From positions 16,285,321 through 16,349,320 of the forward strand of contig OY482851.1 in NCBI GenBank assembly GCA_960531495.1: a DNA stretch of 64,000 nt, written 5' to 3'. Below, piece after piece: positions 13,947 to 25,952 of this stretch. This stretch comes from Zeus faber (taxonomy: Eukaryota > Chordata > Actinopteri > Zeiformes > Zeidae). The position numbers and the translations under genes are program-made. Under the pieces are notes generated by a model that searched no databases, was not told the DNA's origin, and saw only the letters and a program-made list of their open reading frames with translations. Numbering within the stretch: position 1 is the first letter of the stretch; the number at the start of each line of letters is the position of its first letter.

Positions 13947-16900
13947 GTGGTTATAGCTAATCTGGATGCAGATCTCATGTTAATACCACGTGTAAACGGG
14001 GCGACTATTCGCTGCACCTTCACTACTTGCAGGACTGACGGAGAACTGCAGAGACTGTGCAACTCAAAGTCTGCAGTTCTTAAAGGAGTTGAAGGCAAAG
14101 GCCACCCTGCAGCGAGCCGATCCAGCCTCAATCCGAGTAATCATTCAAAAGATCCTCCACTTGGGCCAGGTGAGAGACTCGGGGTGGTTCGTAGAAGGGC
14201 ACCGGCAGCTAAAACAACCAGAGGGTGAATGGAACGGGCGGAAATGTATCTTACATTCCTGGGTTGTTTTTTAATTGTTTCTCGTCTGTGTTGTGGTGAC
14301 TCAACGATTTTATTTTGTCCCTCCTATCCAGGAGCTGCGTCCCAAAGGCATGGATGTGCGACAGGATGAGCTGGGAGATCTGGTGGACAAGGAGATGGCA
14401 GCGACATCGGCAGCTATCGAGGAGGCAGTCCGAAGAATTGATGTGAGCGTTGAAAAATTAATGAACCCTAATGGGCTCAAATTATACGCAGTTCTTTGAA
14501 ACGTTTCTCAATCCGACCACCTTCACTGATGATTCCTATGTGGGTCTTTGTACAGGAGATGATGAATCAGGCACGAGAGGACACGTCGGGAGAAAAACTA
14601 GAAGTCAATGAGAGGTACGTTGTTTGTTGATTTATTTATTTTTTGTTTTCGATTGGAATTTGTTTATCTTAGTTAAGAGTTAATGTGAGTGGGGCTGGTC
14701 CGCAGACAAAAATAATGACCCATACCTTCATGTTTTAAGCATTGCTCTTTGCTTATGTGAACATTTTCCTTAATATTGTGAGGTTAAATCAAGTCAATCC
14801 ACATTTTAAAAAAATAATAATAATTTGTCTTTGCATTTCAGAATCCTCAACAGCTGCACAGACTTGATGAAGGTAGATAACTGATGATGATATAATTAAC
14901 TGTACTATACTGTCATAATCAACGTGCGGAAGATTTTCTCTCTGGGTCAGGCCCTCGTCCGTCAGCTCAGATCACGGATGAGTGCAGAGAAATTAGTCAA
15001 AGTACTACTTGTTAAGGGTACACTGGAGAAGTGCAAGAGTCTGTGGCATGAACAGAAATGCGTATAGGACAAGGGTTGGGTGTCATCTTCTGACTAGGCC
15101 TCTACAATAATACAATTAAAATGACCAGTGGTAGAGTCTGGGGGCAGGGGCACGATAGCGGACATTAATAAGAGAACCTTCTGGGAGTAGATCAGTAGTA
15201 ACATGGAACGGAAAGGCGGGTTTCTGGATGTCTCAAAACTTATGGTCATGAAGATATCGTCTTCAAACGCTCATATTATATTTATTTTTAAAGCTCCAAA
15301 CCCATGTATTTAATTTTCACTCCTCCGCTTTCCTGTGATAATGTTTTGTCGTTTTTTTTTTTTTTTTTTTTTTTTTTTCTTGTTTAATTCTCCAGGCGAT
15401 CCGCATGCTGATCCTGGCCTCCACAGACTTGCAGAAGGAGATTGTTGAGAGTGGGAGGGTGAGACATAGTGTTTTTAATAGCGACAAAAGGGACAGCTTG
15501 TTCACTCCTTGTTGGGAAGAATTTTTTTTTGTGCCTTGCATCACACCGTGACCAAATTTGTCCTTGTTCTCTCTCTCGCTCTCTCTCGTTAAAGGGGGCA
15601 GCGAGCATTAAAGAGTTCTACGCCAGGAATTCTCGCTGGACCGAGGGCCTGATCTCCGCCTCCAAGGCGGTAGGATGGGGAGCCACACAGATGGTGTAAG
15701 TTTAGGATTAGGTGACATGTTGGTGTCAAGAATGGAAAGTAGTTGAGTACTTTTACTCACAGGTTTCTTACCAGGTGCTTGAAAGGTTCTGGGGAGGGGG
15801 GGCAGATCATTGAAAGCCGCAGCCGTCTGGTTTTTGTTATTTAAATCGTAACGTAATAAAAACATTTCCAGAATGGCTTTTACGACATCGATTATGCCAG
15901 GGAAATGTTAAGTGTGTGTGATTATATTTTGATTAATAAAGATCAGAATTAAAAAAGAAAAAAAAATGTTTTAAGGGAAGTCGTTCAAAATACAAAAAAA
16001 GTAGTTGAATTTCATTTTGTAATGCCAGGATGAACACTGTACTCAAGTACTGTACTTGATTACATGCAATATTTGTATTTAATGAAATGTAGAGCAGAGT
16101 ACTTTTTACTTTGAGTCGCTCATCTTCACATTTCTAGTTAAGTAAAGGATACCAGTCCTTCCTTCTAGTGGATTGCGTGGTCCTTCAGGCATGAACGTGG
16201 CAGAGAGTGAAGTGACTGACGCTGGACAGTCTGACGTGACTCCTCTGCCGCCCCCCCCACACAGGGAGTCTGCTGACAAGGTGGTTCTACACACGGGGAA
16301 GTACGAGGAGTTGATCGTTTGCTCCCACGAAATAGCTGCCAGCACGGCACAGCTGGTCGCCGCCTCCAAGGTGAGAAGGGGAACACGCACACACACACAG
16401 GCACCGGCTCATTAGTTTCCAAATTGACCTTTCTAAACTCACATCTCATTCTTGACACGCAACAAGGACATTGAGGAAAAAGAAAAAATCAAGAGTCTGT
16501 TTTTATGAGTCACTGTGGTGATCTCATTAATTTCCGGAGGTGATTGCACGTCTTTATCTTTATTAACTTTGAGTACAAAGGTGACGCGTCGCTCGCTCCT
16601 TTTTTATAATTTCATTTTCAATTTCACTTTAAAATAATATTATTTTTTGATAAATGTTCATTTCTATCCATGGTGTCATGCATCACCTTTTGTCCTATAT
16701 TGAGTGCCTGGTTTACTGCGAGTGGCTGCCCAACTGGTCTTAATTCTACACTGTCACTTTTATTTATTTTTATTTTTTCTTGTGCCCAGGTGAAGGCAGA
16801 TCGCCACAGCAGGAAGCTGCCAGTTCTGCAGCAGGCGTCTCGCCACGTCAACGAGATGGCGGCAAACGTGGTAGCCTCCACCAGGACGGGACAGGAGCAC

Positions 16901-17809
16901 CTGGAGGAGAAGGGTGAGTCGAGCGAGATCCCTGGCATGAGCGACGCATTATTCTTTACTAGCGCTGTACGACCGGCACCCAAAACCATTTTGCGTTTTC
17001 AAATTTACACTTGTTATCCGCAGATACCATGGACTTCTCTGGCATGTCTCTGATCAAGTTAAGAAGGGAGGAAATGGAGTCACAGGCAAGTGCACCCGTC
17101 AAGTAGTTTGCGATGTGATTTAGAAGAAAATCGATTTCAAATTAAATTTGAAATTAAATTTACCATTAAAAGGCCACCTCTGGTCTTTTTTTTTTTTATT
17201 ATTATTATTGTTTTTTTAGTCCAGATGGAAAGGTTTAGCAAATATATTTTGTTTGTTTCTAGTGATATGCATTTGTAGTCAAGCAGTTAAGGCTAATGAA
17301 ATTAATCACAAGTTAAGGGGACGTTCCAGGATACATTGCTCTTGCTAAGGGACTGTTGGTTTTTCGTTTTTTCATGTATTTCTTTCTATAAACTAGCACA
17401 GACTAGACCGTGGGCAAGCACACGCGCTGATTTCCTCTCACTTCTTCCACCCATCAGGTCAAGCTTCTGGAACTGGAGAGTCAGCTCGAAAATGAGCGGC
17501 TGCGTCTCGGCGAGCTGAGAAAGAAGCATTATGAAATTGCGGGGGTTCCACTGGAGGAGGCTTCAGACGGGAACGGACTGAGCTCCTCATCAGCCCACGC
17601 CGCACATTCCTCCCCCAAACCAACCAAGCCTGCCCTCACCACCATGAGGAAACCTGCCTTGGCCCAGAAACCTCACCTCCCACCCAAGAATATGGTGAGA
17701 GGCACTCGTGCACTAGGTTTTCAGAAGTTGGGGGGGTTACTGCTTGATAACATTTGATGAAACTACATAAACATAAATTACTTTTTCATTTTCTTTGTAG
17801 TTTAAATGA
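4391..17809 (+). CDS. hip1r: Huntingtin-interacting protein 1-related (HIP1R), exons 2 to stop
   Basis: HIP1R links clathrin-coated pits to actin: its ANTH domain binds phosphoinositides, a central coiled coil binds clathrin light chain, and the C-terminal I/LWEQ (THATCH) domain binds F-actin. Exons: 4391-4454, 4661-4803, 4986-5042, 5346-5426, 5554-5630, 6112-6173, 7117-7257, 7365-7422, 8289-8364, 8605-8772, 9162-9217, 9300-9372, 9835-10018, 10125-10213, 10321-10437, 10572-10673, 11689-11883, 12388-12535, 13076-13162, 13267-13374, 14033-14169, 14332-14442, 14556-14614, 14842-14872, 15396-15458, 15595-15695, 16265-16370, 16790-16913, 17024-17085, 17458-17694, 17801-17809. They sum to 1042 codons with unbroken phase. 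Numbered from 4391: ANTH about 1-125 (SKAIN, VKEKHARR); acidic linker with clathrin-box-like LIEVS near 292; coiled coil about 330-625; I/LWEQ about 745-985 (EMAATSAAIE, SRWTEGLISASKAVGWGA); proline-rich tail (ALAQKPHLPPK). FGPPNG and DRDLQIESLKR point to HIP1R rather than HIP1. The 17086 intron has a GC donor. Confidence 0.95.
10785..11622. mobile_element. TTAA-bounded MITE-like repeat in a hip1r intron
   Basis: About 840 bp with inverted-looking ends: left TTAAATGGGACCTTTTATGC, right, on the other strand, TTAAAGGGGGGCAGATAATGC-like. TTAA occurs at both borders (10786-10789 and 11618-11621). The opening sequence (GGGACCTTTTATGCAAAACT) resembles an interspersed repeat I associate with ray-finned fish genomes. 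No transposase frame is present. It fills most of the intron between the exons ending at 10673 and starting at 11689. TTAA borders would fit a piggyBac-like origin, but the termini do not show a clean CCC start, so the superfamily is open. Confidence 0.6.
12806..12836. repeat. Perfect 14-bp inverted repeat (hairpin) in a hip1r intron
   Basis: GAGAGCTTTCTGAA at 12806-12819 and its exact reverse complement at 12823-12836 are separated by TTT. It lies in the intron between the exons ending at 12535 and starting at 13076. The match does not extend outward, so it is an isolated short palindrome. Confidence 0.9.
13874..13944. repeat. (CA)n microsatellite
   Basis: About 71 bp of uninterrupted CA dinucleotides in the hip1r intron between the exons ending at 13374 and starting at 14033. 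It creates spurious open frames of alternating Thr-His or Cys-Val that are not genes. Confidence 0.98.
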
Positions 17810-18711
17810 AGAGCTGAAAAGAAGAGCAGATGTCTGATGGTTGGAGCACTGGACCTGAGCAACACCAACTTTGTTGAGCTTTTTAAGCGGCACACTGACA
17901 ATCCCTGCCTCCTCTTAAATCATATTATATTTAGACCCTTGATTCCTATGTGCTGCTGTTTTTTTAAGATTGTAATGTGTACCATCAAGATAGTAGCATC
18001 CTTATTTTAAATAAGACTAGAGCAACAAAGGAAGGACAGTTTCATTCTTTCATGCCATGCAACTATTATTATTACTATTTTTTTTTTTAACTGTCAATGA
18101 CAATTCAGATGACGAGACACCAATGCTTTTAGGATAAGAATATTGTAATACCTGCAAAACGGCAACATATGTTGGTCACAGCCATTAGGTTCGGGAGAAC
18201 AAGGTTGGTGGAGCCTGCTGTTTTGTAGGGTCAAAACAAAGTGTTTTCTCTATGTAAACCTGTTTCATGCCATGCCGGGTGCTCTTAACGCCTTAAAATT
18301 CACTTCACACACAGACTTAATGTTTTTTGCAGAGACTGGCGGTAGACATTACTGCATGCGACTCATGTCAGTTCTAATGCTCAGCTTGAATGTCACTCTG
18401 AAATGTTGGGGGGGTGCAGGGCGCAGGACAGAAAATCATTACATTTATATTGTTAGACTTGACACAAGCACAAATGTTGTGGGTGTAAGTTTACTTGTGA
18501 GTCAGTTTGTCTTCTCTGGAAAGTTGGGTTTATTCTATGCTTATGGTGTTTAATTCTTCTTTTGCCTCTGGGAGGATTTCTTTAAAGGCTCTTAGAATGC
18601 GTCTTATGTTCTGTCAAATGTCTTTATACATTCAGATCTATTAATATATTTTAGTAAAGATAAAGGTGGTTTCTCCTTGTAATAAGTGTAAATGTGATGA
18701 TTCTGAATAAA
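17810..18711 (+). other. hip1r 3' UTR with poly(A) signal
   Basis: After the TGA at 17807-17809 there is about 0.9 kb of AT-rich sequence with no coding exon. The first canonical AATAAA after the stop that has a downstream GT/T-rich stretch is at 18706-18711, followed by TGTTTATGG and TGTCTTTTGC. This is the most likely end of the transcript. Confidence 0.65.
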
Positions 18712-19560
18712 CAAATGTTTATGGTTAAATGTCTTTTGCATTATTTTACGGGTGATTATCGTGTTGTTTCAGATTCTGAAATTGGCAGAATTAAATTAAT
18801 CCGTTGTGCAAATATTGAGTTACACCAGATTGTTGCTCAATTAATAACTAACGTTCAAAGAACTGGATAAATGGAGCTTAAATACGGGATCTTTGGAAAC
18901 CTAAAGAGCTGGAATGAACCCAATAATTATCCTAAACAAGGACACACTCACATACTATCACACTGCAAACAAACGCTTCACTCATCACAGTGAATTTAAT
19001 AAAAACATTTTATTGTTATGATTGTGTTTTAGTTTATTAACAAAACATTTGACAAAACTTGACCAATTCCATTATAGATGTTAATGTATATATTTTTTCA
19101 TTCGAGAACCTCGGCCACCATAACTTACAGCAGGCATTTGATGACTCAGACACGCGCCACATGAACACACATCACCTTCGTGAATCCAAATTTGCTAAAT
19201 TCTGATTTATTGCAATTACCTTTTGAAAACATGTTTATCAAAGTCAAGATTGTTTATTTTTTTTTACATGCAGTCACACAAGTACCATGGATGATCGAAG
19301 GGCAAACTCCAGAGGCAGTAGGAAGTAGACTAATGATGAACAATTTAATGTGATGTATATATTTACTTTTTTTCTTCCTTTTTTTTTTTTCCTCATTACA
19401 TTTTTCATATACAGTGTGTATATATAAGAAAAACATGTAATCACCGAATCGTCTGAAAATATATATACACAATATTAGCAAGCAAGCTGAATGTTTTATT
19501 TATTATTATTATTATTGGACATTTTCTCACTTCCGAGGACCAACTGTCAGAATCGAGAAC
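18712..19560. other. Intergenic spacer between hip1r and rilpl1
   Basis: AT-rich sequence of about 850 bp with no gene seen. It contains T-rich runs (19258-19264, 19381-19391) and a short ATT repeat at 19499-19516. Composition changes sharply to GC-rich at the rilpl1 promoter. Confidence 0.7.
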
Positions 19561-19722
19561 ATCTGAGCATGCGCACTGGAGTAGGCGCTACCTGCGACTC
19601 CGCACCAGAACTTGCTTTGGTGTCATTGGGAAGCGACGGGCAAGTACAATGTCACGGTGAAGTCCGCGGAGGAGAAACATGTGGATTTGGGAAGCGCGCT
19701 GTTAGGATCGCAGGAAGGCGCC
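19561..19722 (+). promoter_or_regulatory. rilpl1 promoter / 5' UTR with NRF1-like site
   Basis: GC content rises just upstream of the rilpl1 start, forming a CpG-rich promoter with no TATA box in view. TGAGCATGCGCA at 19564-19575 matches the nuclear respiratory factor 1 consensus (YGCGCAYGCGCR) except at one position. An in-frame ATG at 19612 lies upstream, but the length and sequence match to RILPL1 favour 19723. The site assignment is consensus matching only. Confidence 0.45.
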
Positions 19723-20060
19723 ATGGAGCCGCTGCCCCGCGGCGCCGCTTTGGATAAACCCGCGGCGGAGCTGACGGTGATGGACGTGTACGACATGGCG
19801 GCGGCGGTGGGCCAGGAGTTCGAGAGGCTCATCGACCGCTACGGGCGCGAGGCCCCGCTGCGGCTCATGCCCAAAGTGGTGCGGGTCCTGGAAGTCCTGG
19901 AGGTGTTCGTGACCCGCGGCGGCGGCGGCGGCGGCGACAGCGACGTCGGCCCGGGGACGGAGGAAGAAGAGCTGCGGAGAGAGCTGGACAAGCTGCGGCG
20001 GGAGCGGAGCGACCGATACGAGAAGGGGAGGAAGCAGCAGAAGGTGTGGGATGACGCACG

Positions 20061-20105
<45 letters not shown>

Positions 20106-23100
20106 GCACGACCTGCCAAGTCCTTCTGACTACAGTACCCGGGGGGGAGACGCCCCTTTCCCAAATGATCATGTGCGTGGTCACACACGTGGTTGTAAAA
20201 ACTTGGGGTCCCTCCAGAGGTTCCATGGGGGGCCCCCCAGCACAATGATTACTCCTTGCATTAATCACTCTGAATGAGAATGCAGAATGATCACAGCTTC
20301 ACTCTTATCTCTCTAACTGTAGTAATGGCAGGTTTGGATCTTTCAACAACAACCAGTAATCAATAACCTGTCCGATTGGGGTTCCAGGGACCCCAGGCGA
20401 TCTTATGACACGGGCCCCGCGGCCTAATGTGCATCAAACTGAAGGATCCTTCATATGGAAAAGGTTGAGAATCGCTGCATTAAACAATAGCCTGTAAAAG
20501 TAATTCATTGCCAATTTTATGGCACGAAGCATTAGTGCCATGAAATTGGCAATCGGTAGTTTTTCCAGCTTTTACAGGTGTTGCGTTCTTGTGCAACAGG
20601 TAGATTTGAATCCACCGCGCCACCGCTTTGCCGTCTGTCTTTGTTTTCCTCTTCGGCGCCACTGCTGCGCTGATCGTGTCGGCGGGTTTCCACCGCGCGA
20701 CGTCCAAATCTCCAGGAGCTGGAGCTGCTCGAGGACGCGTGGAGAGGGGAGACCCAGGACCTGCTCTCCCAAATTTCCCGGCTCCAGGCCGAGAACAGGC
20801 GGCTGCAGGCGAGCCTCTCCCTCAAAGACGCCCCCCCTGCGGAGAGGGAGCTCCAGAAACCAGAGGGTAGATGCTGACATTACTCACACGATGTTATCAG
20901 GCAGGGAAGTGAAACGTATTACACTGTATTCAGCTTTTGGAAGGGAGGAAGAAAAAAAAAAAAAAGGTACTAAAGCATTATCAAATCATACTTAATCTTG
21001 TCCTACTTTAAATGACTCCTGTTAAAAGTATGACGTACCAACGTGGAGTCTTGATATTTTGGCTTCGGCGTTGGAAGAGTTTGGGGTTATGTTATAATAT
21101 TAATTTGCATGTCATTTCACATAAGAGCAAATTATGTAAAATAACATTTCCATGGAAACTAAAATCTTTAAAAAAAAAAAGCTCCCATTAAATGGGACTA
21201 TTCCAATAGCCTAAACATAGCATTTTCAAGATATATTTTATTGGGGAATCATGTACATGAGAATAGATAAAGGCTGTATTTCTCACCCACTCCCCTCTAG
21301 TGATGTTGAATTACATGAGACTACACATTGGAACAGTTACTACCATAAGTAAGCAACATGATATTAGCTTAAATATCATAATTCACATTGTTGGGGAAGG
21401 TTGTAAAATATGTAGATTATTAAACGAATCTGTATTCCACTCTCAACATATGTTGATTTGCTTTAATATCGGCGTGGCGGCAAATCGGCAGCCCGTTAAC
21501 AGATCCTCAGCGGGCATTAATTCAGTTGGGTCATCAAATGCCATGTGCGTCACATCACATCACATCCACAAGTATAGACGGAGTAGCCGTGAAATTGATT
21601 ACTCTTAGTGTAGTCATATCTATAATTACTCTGTTTGACAGGTGTGACGTTTTTTCTATTCTACACGTGTGTGTGTGTGTGCGTGTGTGCGTGCGTGCGT
21701 GTGCGTCACTGATCATTCAATTGCATCTGCAGCACCCTTGCATTTTGACCTGGAAAGGTCAAAATAGGGTGAATGAGGGCACGAGGGCGCCTGTACAGGG
21801 GACTATTTTTGACCCAGACAGAAATATAACCCATGTGAGGCTTGGTTGCTACAGCTATTTTTACTTTCAGGGACAAAACACACATGTACTAAACTAGAAA
21901 AAAAAAAACCCCATCCAACCAGTGTTATTAATCCCTAACATGCATTTGTATTTGTATTTGTATTTGTATCACCTCCCCCATGAAAATGAGTGCGAATGAG
22001 TCAACGTTGTGTCTGGTCCTTCTTCGTGTTGTGACACCCATCGGCATGTCGGGGAAAAAGAGCGAGAGGTGACGAAGAGGCTGACATACTCGGTGGAAAA
22101 ACAGAGGGATGAAATCCGCGCCAAAGACCGCGAACTGTCCCGCAGGAATGAGGACGTCGAGGCGGTGAGGGTCCAGAAGCGCCAACGGGGAACAAAAACC
22201 TCCTCTTGAGTGACCCGCCCCGCGTTTGACCCGAGCCAACGGGTTTAAAAAAAAAAACGTTTCTCTCGCCCCGGTAGCTCCAGATGCAGAAGCATCGGTT
22301 AATGAGGATCAACCAGGGCCTCCGTCACAGGATGGGCGTGCTGGAGGCCCAGGGAAAGTCTCTGATCCAGCAGAGGGCCGAGCTGGAGGCGGCGGCCCAG
22401 GCCCAGCAGCACGAAGCGGGGGCCCAGCAGCAGGAGGTGGGGGCTCTGCAGCAGGAAGTGGGGGCTCTGCAGCTGGAGCTGACCAGGCTGAGGGACGAGC
22501 GCCAGGAGTGGGAGCTACAGAGGGAGCGGCACGCTGCCGAGGAGGAGCTGCGGTGTCCTCACAAGGCGGGGACGTCGCCTCTTGCAGCGGCGTGCACGGC
22601 AGTAAGCTGCCCTCGCGGCCCCTGCTCCACCGCAGGAACCATTTCAGGAACTTTTCAGGAACTTAGGCCTTGTTCCAAGGACGGCCTTTTTAGATTTTAG
22701 ATTTTTTTTTTGTCGTGAATTTCTGTGTCTGGAAAGACATCTTCTCAGTGTCTGAATTTGTCATAATATGTCCCCAAATCCAGTCCGACCCTATCAAACC
22801 GAACTCGGTTTGGGTGGAATGTGGAGGAGACGCCGGCTTCATGGCAGACTGCTTCGAGTCGGAGGAGACGCCGCCACTCGGCACGGCCCCGACAAACGCA
22901 ATCCCGAGTGAGGAAGGCTGTGAGGAAGACTGTGAGGAAGATAAGGACCTGGAGCTGTGTTCACCTGTTACGGTACAGTCACACGCGCTGCAAAGCGTTT
23001 CAGACGCTGCAGGGGGCGGAGCTACGTACGGCGACGAGCGTTCGCCCTCGCAGTTGAGCAGGTTTCAACTTTACGCAAATGAGCAGCGCCGGGTGGCAGC

Positions 23101-24793
23101 CAGTAGGAGGGAGGATACGCTCTCAATGCCGCTGATCCTTGGGAAACGGAAGCCTGGACGGCTGCGTAATTGTTCATAACTAGGCAACTTTTTAAAATGG
23201 AAAAACGTCTCTTAAACTGTCAGTAAAATAAGGAACACGTCGTTTATGTCCCTCCAGCAAGGACAATATTTATTTTAAGGGAGGGATGGCTGGACTAGTT
23301 GCGCAGTTTTTTCAAGAGGTCATTTATTTTGCTAAGTAAACAGCTACACCATTTTAATAAAAAAAAATACAATAAAAAATACACACGGCGCCATCCATCT
23401 ATGTAATGTATATTAAATATGAAAAGGGAGAGCGCTTTGAAAGGTTTGGCCCGCCCACAACAGCCAGTCCATTTTTGAGCCGACACGCCCACAAAAGCCA
23501 AGGGGCGCGGAGACCCGGCGACGAGACGAGAGCCACTTGGCCTAACGCCGCTGCCCCGTGGCCGGCGGCGTGTCCCCTGGCGCAGGCCACGCCATGGGCT
23601 CGTCCCTCTAAACCGGTTTGGTGACCTCAAATAAAAGTCCGCCGTCGTGCGTGTTTACAGGAAACAGGGCATCGCGTCTCTCGGGCGTTGCAGTGTTTTC
23701 CGATGTGGGTGATCTGACACGGCTTTCGGCTGTTCATGTTTTGTGTTGACACGCCGTGACGTGACGTTGGAAGGTGCCCCAATTTCAAGGTGAGCGCATG
23801 ATCCACCTCCCGGATTCATGTGTCCGGTAACCCGGCAAACCTCGAAATCCCAACTAACTGTAGCCTGGGGATGTGAAATTGACGGACAAAAACGTTGCTG
23901 GATCCGTGATGTAATCGCCGGGGCGCGGAGGAACACAATCACGTCAATCAAATGAACCTGATCGGCGGTTGTGCTTATTACACCAAGGGGTCACGCCGCG
24001 ATACGGGCGACCCGGACGGGGAGACGGACGGCGTGGACCCGGAGCCGGACAAACCCCGCTTCACGCTGCAGGAGCTGCGCGACGTCCTGCAGGAGAGGAA
24101 CGAGCTCAAGTCCCGCGTGTTCGCGCTGCAGGAGGAGCTGGAGTTTTACAAAAGGTCGGTTTTCCGTTGGTGTTTTTTTTTTTTTTTTTTGAGTCATTCA
24201 CACGGCACCTGACTAAAAGGCAACCACCACCCCGCAGTGAGGAGTCGGAGGATGACGCCGGCTTTGTCGACGTTTCTCCCTCTCCTGTCCCCGCCGACCC
24301 ACCGGAGTCGGGAATCAGACGCCTGTGAGTAGAGACCCCCCCCCCCTCGATGGCGCCTTATTTTGCCCGATTTTGCTCTCTGTCCCCTTTCTTCCCACAC
24401 TATCACTGTCTGATAAACAAACAAAAAAAACATCTTTTAAAAAAAAGAATAATAAATCAATAAAAAGTCATTAATTATTCTTCTAGACATGAAAATGTGT
24501 CGCAGACTCACTTTATTACTAATGTTGGGTAGAGAGGGGGTGTTTTGACCATCTCACACTAACCGTTTCACATCAGTGCTACTCGTGTTTGTCCACAGTC
24601 TCTGTGCTCGTTTTGCGCTTTTCGTTTTTTTTCCGGCTGCAATTAATTTGTGTCTAAACCATTTTTCATTTGAATCTGTTCTTGTCTGGACAGGATCTTT
24701 ACTGCAATTATGCCGATGGTGGCGGCCGGATTGATTCAGGACGATCCCACGTTGCTTCCGATCAGAAGACTTTATTCCTACGTAGAACCATGA
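19723..24793 (+). CDS. rilpl1: RILP-like protein 1 (RILPL1)
   Basis: RILPL1 is a dimeric cytoplasmic and centrosomal effector that binds Rab8/Rab10-type GTPases, notably when LRRK2 has phosphorylated them, and affects ciliary membrane content. Predicted exons: 19723-20043, 20716-20866, 22061-22164, 22278-22601, 22784-22972, 23988-24154, 24238-24324, 24694-24793, totalling 480 residues in continuous phase. The RH1 domain is at about 14-107 (ELTVMDVYDMAAAVGQEFER, MPKVVRVLEVLEV), a coiled coil at about 108-300 (VEKQRDEIRAKDREL, IRVLEAQGK-type repeat rich in Gln and Glu), an acidic linker at about 305-360, and RH2 at about 380-419 (RFTLQELRDVLQERNELKSR). The tail ends in PTLLPIRRL. The start aligns with the usual MEEE-type start. 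Least certain are the exon 3 acceptor (no strong pyrimidine tract), the acidic exon 5 and the 23988 acceptor. RH2 has DKPRF where human has NRPRF. Confidence 0.9.
20055..20105. repeat. (CA)n microsatellite in rilpl1 intron 1
   Basis: A CGCA then CACA dinucleotide array begins 12 bases after the exon 1 donor at 20043. Length variation here could in principle affect recognition of that donor, but nothing in the sequence shows it does. Confidence 0.95.
20491..20578. repeat. 88-bp imperfect inverted repeat (hairpin) in rilpl1 intron 1
   Basis: The outer arms are CCTGTAAAAG at 20491-20500 and its exact reverse complement at 20569-20578. The inner arms are an 18-bp pair at 20507-20524 and 20536-20553 with one mismatch (core CCAATTTTATGGCA against TGCCATGAAATTGG), enclosing an 11-base loop. 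Six bases on one side and fifteen on the other form an internal loop. It could be a small foldback transposable element or an RNA hairpin; see findings. Confidence 0.85.
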
Positions 24794-25150
24794 AATGACT
24801 GAATCCATGTCCTGGTTCTGTTTTTTGTTTTGTGTTGTTCAGACTGTGCCGCGCAATGTTAGTTTGTCTATGTCGTCAAACGCAAACAACCCAAGTATAT
24901 TGTGTGGTTTCAGGGCCTTGTTGAGCCAAGATTTATATAAATATATATTTTACATATCATTTTATATATTAATATAAGCATATAAAGCTGCTATTCGTAT
25001 GTTAACTGGTTTGGACGCATTCAACTGTTTGTATTATTGCTTTATTTGATCCGACGAATATAAAAGTGCAATTGCAACACGCATTCATTGCAACAGTATA
25101 ATAACGTTTCCCGACAATGTTAATGTAAATCGACTGTTTCTCAAAATAAA
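24794..25150 (+). other. rilpl1 3' UTR
   Basis: AT-rich sequence after the TGA at 24791-24793. The canonical AATAAA at 25145-25150 is the best poly(A) signal candidate. No other coding signal is seen here. Confidence 0.5.
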
Positions 25151-25912
25151 ACAACAGAACATAGCGGGAGAGTTGGTGGAAAAGATATGATAAATGTTGG
25201 CGCCAAGTGACCTTGCACTGGAAAACCAAGTCCTATCAAAATCCATATATTTATGTTAATTTCAAAGCAACGATAAATGAAGCACTTTGATGCTTACTGA
25301 ATGTAATGCTTGTCAAGTTTCTTTATGCGCGTCAGCCAATGATAGAATCTAATGAGCAACGTTCTGAGCGGATGCTTGTTTTTCAGTCACGTGAAGCAGC
25401 TGACAACTGAAAATTTTCAGTAACCGCAATGAAAACTGTACTGCTGACAGCCAAAGTACTAAAACGCCAATTAGCTCCCTGGCTGTATGTCTGACATGTC
25501 ACATTTTATTAATTTCGATGAAAGTTGACAATTCTTCACACTTCAAACATCGTTAATATTCACAACATGAAATGAAATATCAAAATATGAACCAGGATGT
25601 ACTTTCAGCATAGATACATGAGGGAGGACTGTTTTGCTGTTTGATGACATAACTTCCCCTCTCATTCAATCCATTGACAACAAACACACTTTTACTTTTA
25701 GGCAAATGGGTTATCAATCATTTTAATAAAATAATATTTACGGTGTGTATTATTCATCAATTTGAAAACAACAATGTAGTCACCTCTTGTTATGTCTTCA
25801 GATCTACTTGGATACAGGGATAAAGGAATAATAAAACGACCTCTCACCATCACAGTGTTGCCAGTTTCTCTGATGTTGTGGATGTTTTGTCTCGTGAGGA
25901 GGTTTTAATTTT

Positions 25913-25952
<40 letters not shown>

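Noticed and set aside
15696-16264. Possible extra hip1r exon or repeat in this intron
   Set aside because: The exons at 15695 and 16265 join in phase to give ATQMVESADKVV as in the family, so no exon is missing; the AGTACTTTTACT-rich filler is not a definable element.
19612-19722. In-frame upstream ATG for rilpl1 giving 37 extra residues
   Set aside because: RILPL1 proteins begin a short distance before the ELTVMDVYD motif, as does the 19723 ATG. The extension has no family resemblance and lies in the likely 5' UTR.
23400-23640. GC-rich patch in rilpl1 intron 5 as an alternative exon
   Set aside because: Frames on both strands lack resemblance to any RILPL sequence and no acceptor and donor pair in phase was found.
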